Shown here: positions 1-6,615 of the stretch, one piece after another
How the letters are laid out: each line of letters begins with the position of its first letter
How positions within the stretch are numbered: the stretch's first letter is position 1
NCBI GenBank assembly: GCA_023424865.1
Contig: JAFADM010000066.1
Span: forward strand, 1-8,553
Source: Bacillota bacterium
GTDB taxonomy: Bacteria > Bacillota_A > Clostridia > DSM-8532
Reading direction: 5' to 3'
Length of the DNA stretch: 8,553 nt
Made by a program: the position numbers and the translations under genes
Notes under the pieces: model-generated
What the model saw: the letters and a program-made list of their open reading frames with translations, nothing else
The model's database searches: none
What the model was told of the DNA's origin: nothing

Positions 1-2
1 GC

Positions 3-1253
3 ACTGTTTTCAGATGCTCCTGCCCAAGCCGACAGTTTCCCTGCAAGCATACCCTGGGCCTTATGTATGCCTATGCCGGCGGCAAAGCCTTTACTTCCGC
101 AGAGCTTCCGTCTGAACTGGCGGAAAAACGGGAAAAGGCGGAAAAAAGGCAGGAAAAGCAGCAGGAAAAACAGGAAAAGAATAAGACGGATGAGGCTGAG
201 AAGCCTAAAAAGGTTAATAAAAGCGCTCTGACAAAGAAAATTAAGACACAGCTGGAGGGCCTGGAGCTTCTTGAAAAAAACACTTATTCCATTGTCCAGT
301 CCGGTCTTGGCACGCTTAATATTAAATCCCTAAAGCTTCTTGAGGAGCAGGCAAAGCAATTGGGGAACTATTATGTTCCCGGTGCCCAGAATGCTTTAAG
401 AGAGCTTATTGTACTCTTTGACAGCACGGAAAATCCTGAAGCCGTTTACACTGAGGCGATGGATTGCCTTACCCGCCTCTATGCACTGTGCAAGAAAGGG
501 AAGGAGTACTTAAATAAACGGCTGGAGGATCCTGAACTGCCGCCGGAAACCGACACCTCTTTGATGGAATGGCTTGGCCATGCCTGGCAATTATCGGAGC
601 TTAAGGAAATGGGCAGGGTGGAAAACGATGCGGAGCTCCTTCAGCTCTCCTTCAATTCTTATTCCAATGAAGCCAGGCAGGAATACGTGGATGTGGGCGT
701 CTGGCTCAACCTGAAAACCGGTGCCATTGTGGAAACCAGAAACTACCGGCCTTATAAGGCGGCCAAATACATCCGTGAGGACGATTCCTTCTTTTCGGTT
801 GTAAAGCTTCCCGAGATGTATATTTATCCCGGCGACATGAATCCGAGAGTCCGTTGGGACACCATGACGGTACGTGACGTTGAAAAGGAGGATTATCTGA
901 AGGTGAAAAGCTTTGCACCCGCCTCCCTCCAGGATGTTATAAAATCAGTAAAGAATCAGATAAAAAATCCTCTTTCAGCCAAATACCCTGTTGCGCTTAT
1001 TCGTTATGAAGGTATTGGCAGAGTAGGAGAAGAGCTTGTGGCGGAGGGCGCGGGAGGCCAGCGTATTATCCTGAAGGACCTTCCGGGACAGATGGAGCCT
1101 CCTGTTATGAATCTGCTTCATCTTATAACAAAGGATAAGCTCAAGCAGCAGGTGATGGTAGTCCGCTTTCACAATGACATGGATGCAGGGAGACTCTATG
1201 CCCATCCCTTAAGCATCGTGACGGATACCGGCCTAATACGTTTGAGTTATTAG
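3..1253 (+). CDS. SWIM zinc-finger family protein, 5'-truncated by window edge
   Basis: This is the C-terminal 416 residues of a SWIM zinc-finger protein. The frame is open from the left edge through a TAG stop at 1251-1253. The ATG at 63 is not the start, because in-frame codons before it encode CSCPSRQFPCKH (bases 15-50), a perfect CxCx(n)CxH SWIM zinc ligand set. After it comes a strongly charged Lys/Glu/Gln linker (bases 120-221), probably helical or coiled-coil. A globular C-terminal region follows, with segments such as NYRPYKAAKY and IYPGDMNPRVRW. SWIM domains bind DNA or proteins in known families; which applies here is unknown. Bacterial SWIM proteins of this type often sit beside MoxR and VWA genes, as here, and E. 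coli YehQ is a probable relative (recalled). It is likely a cytoplasmic recognition or scaffold subunit of the downstream ATPase system. The SWIM call is firm; the role is inferred. Confidence 0.88.
   Translation, partial: TVFRCSCPSRQFPCKHTLGLMYAYAGGKAFTSAELPSELAEKREKAEKRQEKQQEKQEKNKTDEAEKPKKVNKSALTKKIKTQLEGLELLEKNTYSIVQSGLGTLNIKSLKLLEEQAKQLGNYYVPGAQNALRELIVLFDSTENPEAVYTEAMDCLTRLYALCKKGKEYLNKRLEDPELPPETDTSLMEWLGHAWQLSELKEMGRVENDAELLQLSFNSYSNEARQEYVDVGVWLNLKTGAIVETRNYRPYKAAKYIREDDSFFSVVKLPEMYIYPGDMNPRVRWDTMTVRDVEKEDYLKVKSFAPASLQDVIKSVKNQIKNPLSAKYPVALIRYEGIGRVGEELVAEGAGGQRIILKDLPGQMEPPVMNLLHLITKDKLKQQVMVVRFHNDMDAGRLYAHPLSIVTDTGLIRLSY
120..221 (+). repeat. Lys/Glu/Gln-rich low-complexity coding stretch
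   Basis: Imperfect short tandem units of the type CAGGAAAA / GCGGAAAA, clearest at 122-180, encode an EKREKAEKRQEKQQEKQEK segment just after the SWIM motif. The DNA is almost entirely purine on the plus strand apart from single C or T positions. It is most simply a flexible or coiled-coil linker that could vary in length between strains by slippage. Confidence 0.6.
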
Positions 1254-1267
1254 TGGCTTATAGCTGA

Positions 1268-1302
1268 GAAGCGCTTGGTTAAGTTGTTTTATCGGTGCTT
1301 CG
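1268..1302 (+). promoter_or_regulatory. Possible leader stem-loop upstream of HEAT-repeat gene
   Basis: GAAGCGC (1268-1274) can pair with GGTGCTTC (1294-1301) as a stem of about seven pairs including one G-U pair, with a loop of about 20 bases. The left arm also contains the perfect palindrome AAGCGCTT (1269-1276). No T-tract follows, so it does not look like a terminator. It lies in the 93-base gap between the SWIM and HEAT genes, the longest spacer in the cluster. Function is unknown and pairing strength is moderate. Confidence 0.3.
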
Positions 1303-1314
1303 TATCAATTGGAT

Positions 1315-1332
1315 TGCGGGTAAAAGCCCGCA
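1315..1332 (+). promoter_or_regulatory. Hairpin abutting the ribosome binding site of the HEAT-repeat gene
   Basis: TGCGGG (1315-1320) and CCCGCA (1327-1332) form a perfect six-pair, GC-rich stem around the loop TAAAAG. The stem ends two bases before the Shine-Dalgarno sequence AGAGGTG. It is not followed by a T-run, so a terminator is unlikely. It could protect the mRNA end after processing, or modulate access to the ribosome site. Confidence 0.45.
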
Positions 1333-1334
1333 TT

Positions 1335-1341
1335 AGAGGTG
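1335..1341 (+). promoter_or_regulatory. Ribosome binding site fixing the start of the HEAT-repeat gene
   Basis: AGAGGTG lies five bases before ATG 1347. It selects that ATG over the in-frame TTG at 1275, which would place the two leader hairpins inside coding sequence and add 24 residues unlike the rest of the protein. Confidence 0.75.
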
Positions 1342-1346
1342 AAAAA

Positions 1347-3128
1347 ATGAGTATTCCATTAGTCATAGAAACACAGAGTGAGGTTCGGCGGCTCCTGATT
1401 GCGGGAAGCAGTCTGGCCGCGGGAGATTACAGGCTTAAAAAGCTTCTGCCTCAGATGCAGAAGGCCGGGGAAGCGGTTCCCGTTTTCAAGCGTATTGCAG
1501 AAGCCCTGGAAAAGGTTATTGTCTCGGAAAATGAAGCCCTGCCGGAAAAGCTTCTGGAGCTTGCCAATTTAGTAAATGCCGTTCTCTATACCCAGGGGAA
1601 AACCGGCGTCGATGGCCCCCTTGAGGAAATTGAAACAGCGGGCATGGCTTTTATGACTTCTATTCCTTACCGCAGGCTGAAGCCTATTATTGAGGCTCTT
1701 ACCACCAAGGGGGCAGGAAGGCTGGAAATTATCAGCTCAGCCCATAAGGACGGAATTTTTAAGGATTTAAGGCTTTTAAGGCCATTGGTATACGCTCTTG
1801 ACACCAATAACTTTCCGGAAATAAATGATTTGCTTGTAAACATTACGGAGAGTCTTGGCGTTGCTGCCGTGCCCATTTTAAAGGAAGGCTTTGACTTTAA
1901 AGGCGGTAAGGCTTATGCATGCCGTCTGGAGCTTATTTCAAAGCTTTCTGGAAAGAATGAAGCTTCCTTTATAACACGGGCAGTGGAAGAGGGCAGTGAT
2001 GAGGTACGGGTAAGCGCGGTAAAAGCGCTGAAAGACTTTCCCGAATATGAAGCTTCGCTTTTGGAGCTTTCAAAGGAGAGAAAGAAGGATATCCGGGAAG
2101 CCAGCCTCATTGCCCTTGCCCATATTGACAGTGAAGCGGCTGTGAAAAAGTTTTATGAGGCTTTTTACGGCAAGGACAAAGAGCTCGTTTTAAAGCCCCT
2201 TCAGGATAGTCGTACAACGGGCGTAGTTAATATGCTGCTGGAAGAAGGGGAAAAGTATCTGGCATCCTTTACAAGAACTGATAAAGGGCTGAACCTGTTT
2301 GCGAAAAAGGAAGAGCCTGTGGAGGATGATACAGTGAACGCTTTTGCAGCAGTCCTTTTTTGCCTGGAAGGTAAAAAAGATAGAGCTGTTTTTGACTTTT
2401 TATCAAGCTGTCTGGACCAGACAAAGAGCTTGCTCAAGTACAAGGCCATGTCCTTAAAGGGTTATGTGGGTGAAATCACCCTGGCACGGCTGGCAGCACG
2501 AGCCATGATACGGATTGAAACACGGGAAGCCTTTGAGGTACTGGACCAGGTTCAGGCAAAATTCGGCCCCGCTGTATTAGCCTATTCCTTTGAAGCGGCT
2601 TTGAGGAGCATGGAGCATGAATATGTGTATAACCGTTATTCAGGTTATGGGAAAAACGGCAGAAGATCCGATGAGGGAAAGCAAATTTTTACCGTAATGG
2701 ATCGCTATGTCCAGAGTGAGGATCTTAAGTGGGATCCCCGCTGGTTGCGGGTACTCATGGAAAAGAAGGAAGTGAAGCTGTTTTGCTCGCTTCACAACAA
2801 AGAGAATACCAGCTCGCTGTATGTTAAATTTCTTTTGAAAGAGCTGGAAACCGCAAACGATTTTAACTCCACTCATTTTGAGCCTATCATTAATAGCCTT
2901 ATTGATGTGTCTTATCCGGACATTACGAACGTTATCCTTCAGGCTGTGGAGTTTAACTTTAAAAAGGCAAGCGCCTATTCCAACTACTATCTGGACCATT
3001 ACGGAGAAACCTTCAGAAGGCTTCCCGCCGAAGCTGCCGGGCCTTTAGAAGAATTCGCAGCACGTTACAATACCGATGCGGCTCAAAAGCTTATAGCCAT
3101 AGCCCAGGACATAAAAAACAAAGCTTGA
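1347..3128 (+). CDS. HEAT-repeat-like alpha-helical protein of the MoxR/VWA cassette
   Basis: This encodes a protein of 593 residues with start ATG 1347, preceded by AGAGGTG, and stop TGA. It is predicted almost wholly alpha-helical. Residues about 177-273 contain successive helix pairs of HEAT type, for example DEVRVSAVKALKDF followed by KDIREASLIALAHID, with the Ala/Leu spacing and Asp/Arg positions typical of HEAT repeats. No signal peptide, membrane segment or catalytic motif is evident. The rest may be degenerate helical repeats, since Leu/Ala-rich pairs continue to the C-terminus. HEAT solenoids are protein-protein scaffolds, so here it likely docks a substrate or links the SWIM protein to the ATPase complex. 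Its place between the SWIM gene and the MoxR gene (33-base gap) supports membership of the same operon. It may correspond to the DUF5691-type proteins found beside such cassettes, but I cannot confirm that family name from sequence alone. Confidence 0.8.
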   Translation: MSIPLVIETQSEVRRLLIAGSSLAAGDYRLKKLLPQMQKAGEAVPVFKRIAEALEKVIVSENEALPEKLLELANLVNAVLYTQGKTGVDGPLEEIETAGMAFMTSIPYRRLKPIIEALTTKGAGRLEIISSAHKDGIFKDLRLLRPLVYALDTNNFPEINDLLVNITESLGVAAVPILKEGFDFKGGKAYACRLELISKLSGKNEASFITRAVEEGSDEVRVSAVKALKDFPEYEASLLELSKERKKDIREASLIALAHIDSEAAVKKFYEAFYGKDKELVLKPLQDSRTTGVVNMLLEEGEKYLASFTRTDKGLNLFAKKEEPVEDDTVNAFAAVLFCLEGKKDRAVFDFLSSCLDQTKSLLKYKAMSLKGYVGEITLARLAARAMIRIETREAFEVLDQVQAKFGPAVLAYSFEAALRSMEHEYVYNRYSGYGKNGRRSDEGKQIFTVMDRYVQSEDLKWDPRWLRVLMEKKEVKLFCSLHNKENTSSLYVKFLLKELETANDFNSTHFEPIINSLIDVSYPDITNVILQAVEFNFKKASAYSNYYLDHYGETFRRLPAEAAGPLEEFAARYNTDAAQKLIAIAQDIKNKA

Positions 3129-3161
3129 GTTATAAAATATAAAGAAACAGGAGAGTGTCAT

Positions 3162-4262
3162 ATGTCTGAAAACACTGTAAGCAGCAAGGTGTTAAGATTA
3201 ACTGCCGAACAGCAGTATAAGCATGAAATAGAAGCCCTCATTGCCAATGAAAAGGATTGGGTGCCTAAGGGCTGGCAAATGTCTCCCCGATCTGTCCTTA
3301 CCTATATTACGGGAGGGAAGACAGGCGGTGTAACCGTTTCACCCAAATACATCGGAAATAAAAGATCGGTAGAAATTGCCATATCTACACTGGTTACAGA
3401 TAGGGCCCTGCTTCTTATAGGTGAACCCGGAACAGCAAAATCCTGGCTCTCAGAGCACCTGACAGCCGCCATACACGGCGACTCCACAAAGGTGGTTCAG
3501 GGAACGGCAGGTACCACAGAGGAGCAGATTCGTTATTCCTGGAATTATGCCATGCTTCTGGCAAATGGCCCTACTGAGGAGGCTCTGGTTAAAAGCCCTA
3601 TTTACAAGGCCATGGAATGTGGGGGGATTGCCCGTTTTGAAGAAATCTCCCGGTGTGCCTCCGAGGTTCAGGATGCCCTCATTTCCATTCTGTCTGAAAA
3701 GCGGATCTCCATCCCGGAGCTTGGTACCGAATTAGCCGCAAACAGGGGCTTTTCCATCATTGCAACAGCGAACACAAGAGATAGAGGCGTCAACGACATG
3801 TCCTCGGCCTTAAAGCGGCGCTTTAATATTATTGTGCTGCCCACGCCGGGAGATATTGATACGGAAATTGCCATTGTACGCAGGAGAGTTAAGGACCTAG
3901 CAGCCGGTCTTGAGCTAAAGGCCGCACTTCCTGCCGACGAAGCCCTTATTAAAGTGGTGACCATTTTCCGTGAGCTCAGAAGCGGAGCCACTTTGGACAG
4001 CAAGGAGAAGGTAAAGTCACCCAGCGGCGTTATGTCCACCGCCGAGGCCATTTCCCTTTTAGCCAACAGCATGGCACTGGCGGCAAGCTTTGGCAACGGC
4101 AAGGTTACCAGCCAGGATATTGCCGCAGGCCTTCAGGGAGCCATTGTAAAGGATGAGGACAAGGATAAGCTGGTTTGGAAGGAATACATCGACAATGTTT
4201 TAAAGAAGCGCGGTTCGGAATGGCGTGATATGTACAATGCATGCAAGGAGATGAACGGGTGA
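3162..4262 (+). CDS. MoxR-type AAA+ ATPase
   Basis: This encodes 366 residues, with ATG 3162 preceded by AGGAGAG (3149-3155). The AAA+ core is clear. Walker A is GEPGTAKS (residues 87-94, catalytic K93). The Walker B region is GGIARFEEI (154-162), where the acidic pair is Glu-Glu (160-161) instead of the more common Asp-Glu. Sensor 1 is in TANTRDRG (N204). SALKRRFN (215-222) supplies the arginine-finger region, and a helical lid follows to the C-terminus. MoxR ATPases hydrolyse ATP in hexameric rings and remodel or activate client proteins, usually with a VWA-domain partner. One is encoded two genes downstream. E. coli YehL is the likely functional counterpart (recalled). The last four bases overlap the next gene, implying coupled synthesis with the DUF5682 protein. 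There is no signal peptide, so it is cytoplasmic. The family is firm; the client is unknown. Confidence 0.93.
   Translation: MSENTVSSKVLRLTAEQQYKHEIEALIANEKDWVPKGWQMSPRSVLTYITGGKTGGVTVSPKYIGNKRSVEIAISTLVTDRALLLIGEPGTAKSWLSEHLTAAIHGDSTKVVQGTAGTTEEQIRYSWNYAMLLANGPTEEALVKSPIYKAMECGGIARFEEISRCASEVQDALISILSEKRISIPELGTELAANRGFSIIATANTRDRGVNDMSSALKRRFNIIVLPTPGDIDTEIAIVRRRVKDLAAGLELKAALPADEALIKVVTIFRELRSGATLDSKEKVKSPSGVMSTAEAISLLANSMALAASFGNGKVTSQDIAAGLQGAIVKDEDKDKLVWKEYIDNVLKKRGSEWRDMYNACKEMNG
4245..4250 (+). promoter_or_regulatory. Ribosome binding site inside the ATPase gene, setting the DUF5682 start
   Basis: AAGGAG ends eight bases before GTG 4259. It supports the GTG start in the GTGA overlap over the in-frame ATG at 4241, which precedes this site and has no purine-rich site of its own. 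The arrangement is typical of translational coupling. Confidence 0.75.
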
Positions 4263-6613
4263 TAAGGACGGAAAAAACGCCCCATGTTTTCGGAGTCCGG
4301 CATCTGTCTCCGGCAGGCGCTTACCATTTGCTTCACTATTTGGACGAGGTAAAGCCCACCGCCGTCTTAATTGAGGGCCTGTCGGATGCCAATTCCCAGC
4401 TTGAGCATTTCACCTCCGGCGACGTGGTTCTTCCCATAGCCATACTGGCTTACACCGAAGAGCTTCCTGTAAGGACGCTGCTTTACCCTTTTGCGGAGTA
4501 TTCGCCCGAATACCAGGCCCTGATATGGGCTAAAAAGAACGGCAGCCATGCGGAGTTTATTGATCTTCCCTCGGATATTTCCATTCCCATGGATTACTAT
4601 ATAAAAGAAGAAGCGGTGGAAGAAGAAAATTCGGAAGAAGAAAAGGATAAAGAAAAAGCGAAGGAAGAAAAGACAGCAGGAGAAAAGACCAACGGGGAAT
4701 TAAAGCCCACCCGGGGCTCAATCTATGAAAAATGGGCCCGGCTTGCCGGTGAGGAAAACTATGATTCCTATTGGGAATACTATTTTGAGCATAACCTGAA
4801 CGAGGATGCCTACAGGCTGTCGGCTTTGGAGCTTGGAAAGGCTTTAAGAGAGCTTTTTTATGACAATCCGGTGGAGCAGGCCAAAAACCTTATTCGTGAG
4901 GGTTATATGCGAAACCGTATTCAAAAGGCTTTGGAAAAAGGACATGTAGCGGATAAAATTGTGGTTGTTACCGGTGCTTATCATGCTTCGGTTTTAAATT
5001 TGGACATTGAGCCCTTAAGCGACGAAGAAATTGAAAAGCTGCCCCGGGTAAAAACCCGGCTGACTTTAATGCCCTATTCCTACTACCGTTTATCCTCCCG
5101 CTCAGGCTACGGTGCGGGAAACAATGCTCCGGCCTATTACGGCATGATGTGGGAAAGCCTTATGAAAAAGGATTTTTCCAAGCTTCCTGCCGCTTATCTC
5201 ACAAAGGTTGTTTCCCACCTCAGGGAAAGCGGAACCTACCGCTCCTCTGCCGATGTCATTGAGGGCATTCGGCTTGCAAATGCACTGGCTGCACTGCATG
5301 AAGGAACAGCCCCTGTCCTTGCGGATTTGAGGGATGCGGCAGTTACCTGCCTGGGTCATGGGGAGCTGTCCATTGTGGCGGAGGCGTTGGCCCATACTGA
5401 GGTTGGAACAGCCATCGGAAGCCTGCCGGAGGGGGTGAGCCGCACCTCCATTCAGGACGATTTTTACCGCCAGCTCAAAAGGCTTAAACTGGAAAAATAT
5501 AAAAGTGTGGTGGCCATGGATCTGGACCTGGATTTGCGTGAAAACCGAAGGGTACAATCCCAGGAGGCAGCCTATCTGGATCTGAACCGGTCAAGCCTTC
5601 TTCATCGGCTTAAGGTTTTGGGAATTTCATTTCAACAGCTTAAGCAAAGCAACCAGCAATCCGCCACCTGGGCGGAAGCCTGGGTTCTAAGATGGACGCC
5701 GGAAGCGGAAATCGAGCTGGTGGAATCCACACTTCGGGGGGAAACCATTGAGCTGGCAGCGGCTTTTGAGTTTAAGGAACGCCTGGAGAAAAGCAGCAGC
5801 ATTGATGAAGCGGCGCGGATTATAAGGGAAGCCTGTGAATGCGGCATGACCGAATCCATGGAGCAGGCCAGGATAGCTCTTCAGAGGCTTGCTGTGGATT
5901 CCGGTTCCTTTAATGAGATTGCATCGGCGGCCTATGACCTTTCCACTGTCATCCATTTTGGCGATATCCGGCGCTTTGATTCGTCCCAGCTGATTCCTCT
6001 TTTGCAGCAGCTTTTCTTACGGGGAGCTCTCATTTTGGAGGAGTCGGCCAAATGCGACAATAACGCGGCTAAGGTGATGCTGGAATCCATTCACAGAATG
6101 AACCTCATTTCTTTGGAGCATTTTTCCATCGTGGATGAAGCCCTCTGGATTGAAAGGCTGACAGGTCTTTCCGACTCGGATGACCGTAATCCCCTTTTGT
6201 CCGGCTATGCCTGCTCCATTCTTCTGGAGCGGAATATCATCGATAACGATAAAATTGCCCAGGAGGTGTCCAGGAGATTGTCTCCCGGAATTGAAGCGGA
6301 TCTTGGCGCAGGGTGGTTTGAAGGCTTGTCCATGAGAAACCGTTATGCCCTGCTTGCGCGGCTGAACCTGTGGGAGCTTCTGGACAATTACGTAGCCTCC
6401 CTGGACGAAGAGCAGTTTAAGCGGGCTCTGGTCTTTCTCAGAAGAGCTTTTGGCGATTTCGGACCACCTGAGAAACGGAATATCTGCGAGAACCTGGGTG
6501 AAATATGGGGTGTGGGCAAAGAAAATGCCGACGACCTATTGAGCCGGGAACTTAATGAGGAAGAACAGCAAAACCTTGACGAACTGAACGATTTTGATTT
6601 TGGAGATATTTAG
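4259..6613 (+). CDS. DUF5682 family protein (YehM-like), partner of the MoxR ATPase
   Basis: This is a protein of 784 residues from the GTG start at 4259. A start at ATG 4241 would add six residues but lacks a ribosome site. The N-terminal block HVFGVRHLSPAGAYHLLHYL (9-28), the PTAVLIEG segment ending in E39-G40, and VVVTGAYHASVL (235-246) match my recollection of DUF5682 proteins. The His, Glu and Gly-x-x-His pattern also resembles the TraB/Tiki/ChaN/EreA enzyme superfamily; that link is inference. A Glu/Lys linker spans about 116-152. The C-terminal half (about 430-784) is helical and ends with an acidic tail, FDFGDI. No signal peptide or membrane helix is seen. It overlaps the ATPase gene by four bases and abuts the VWA gene, so it is likely a stoichiometric component of the ATPase-VWA complex. 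It may be an enzyme or a large adaptor; biochemical activity is unknown. E. coli YehM is the probable analogue. Confidence 0.85.
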   Translation: MIRTEKTPHVFGVRHLSPAGAYHLLHYLDEVKPTAVLIEGLSDANSQLEHFTSGDVVLPIAILAYTEELPVRTLLYPFAEYSPEYQALIWAKKNGSHAEFIDLPSDISIPMDYYIKEEAVEEENSEEEKDKEKAKEEKTAGEKTNGELKPTRGSIYEKWARLAGEENYDSYWEYYFEHNLNEDAYRLSALELGKALRELFYDNPVEQAKNLIREGYMRNRIQKALEKGHVADKIVVVTGAYHASVLNLDIEPLSDEEIEKLPRVKTRLTLMPYSYYRLSSRSGYGAGNNAPAYYGMMWESLMKKDFSKLPAAYLTKVVSHLRESGTYRSSADVIEGIRLANALAALHEGTAPVLADLRDAAVTCLGHGELSIVAEALAHTEVGTAIGSLPEGVSRTSIQDDFYRQLKRLKLEKYKSVVAMDLDLDLRENRRVQSQEAAYLDLNRSSLLHRLKVLGISFQQLKQSNQQSATWAEAWVLRWTPEAEIELVESTLRGETIELAAAFEFKERLEKSSSIDEAARIIREACECGMTESMEQARIALQRLAVDSGSFNEIASAAYDLSTVIHFGDIRRFDSSQLIPLLQQLFLRGALILEESAKCDNNAAKVMLESIHRMNLISLEHFSIVDEALWIERLTGLSDSDDRNPLLSGYACSILLERNIIDNDKIAQEVSRRLSPGIEADLGAGWFEGLSMRNRYALLARLNLWELLDNYVASLDEEQFKRALVFLRRAFGDFGPPEKRNICENLGEIWGVGKENADDLLSRELNEEEQQNLDELNDFDFGDI
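4604..4714 (+). repeat. Glu/Lys-rich low-complexity linker, polypurine DNA
   Basis: This stretch encodes a highly charged segment such as EEENSEEEKDKEKAKEEK inside the DUF5682 protein, between the N-terminal alpha/beta block and the next conserved part. The DNA is a long GAAGAA/AAAGAA-type purine tract with very few pyrimidines. It is likely a disordered or single-helix spacer and a candidate for length variation between strains. Confidence 0.6.
5044..5059 (+). other. Intragenic hairpin CCGGGT-AAAA-ACCCGG
   Basis: A perfect six-pair stem with an AAAA loop lies within the DUF5682 coding sequence. Its core CGGGTAAAAACCCG differs at one base from the core of the hairpin before the HEAT gene (1317-1330). 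It encodes the PRVKTR part of the protein, so coincidence under coding constraint is plausible. No function is assigned. Confidence 0.3.
6602..6605 (+). promoter_or_regulatory. Ribosome binding site of the VWA gene, inside the DUF5682 gene
   Basis: GGAG lies seven bases before GTG 6613 and ten before ATG 6616, so both starts are possible. The stop TAG of the upstream gene falls directly between this site and the ATG, a layout that allows terminating ribosomes to reinitiate. Confidence 0.55.
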
Positions 6614-6615
6614 TG

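Noticed and set aside
1275..1308. Possible promoter in the SWIM-HEAT gap (TTGGTT or TTGTTT with TATCAA)
   Set aside because: Spacings are about 22 and 13 bases, not near 17, and the -10 match is poor.
1275..1346. TTG-initiated 24-residue N-terminal extension of the HEAT-repeat protein
   Set aside because: No ribosome site precedes the TTG, the region forms hairpins, and ATG 1347 has AGAGGTG at ideal spacing.
3131..3140. TATAAAATAT as a possible -10 promoter element before the ATPase gene
   Set aside because: No -35-like hexamer at suitable spacing; AT-rich spacer before a ribosome site is a simpler reading.
3668..4102. Minus-strand frame of 144 codons within the ATPase gene
   Set aside because: It is a shadow of a gene with clear AAA+ motifs; its product is low-complexity Ser/Leu/Ala without family features.
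4241..4258. ATG 4241 as start of the DUF5682 gene
   Set aside because: AAGGAG lies downstream of this ATG and fits GTG 4259 instead; no purine-rich site precedes 4241.
5102..5557. Minus-strand frame of 151 codons within the DUF5682 gene
   Set aside because: It lies opposite a well-supported coding region, and I saw no recognisable domain in its translation.
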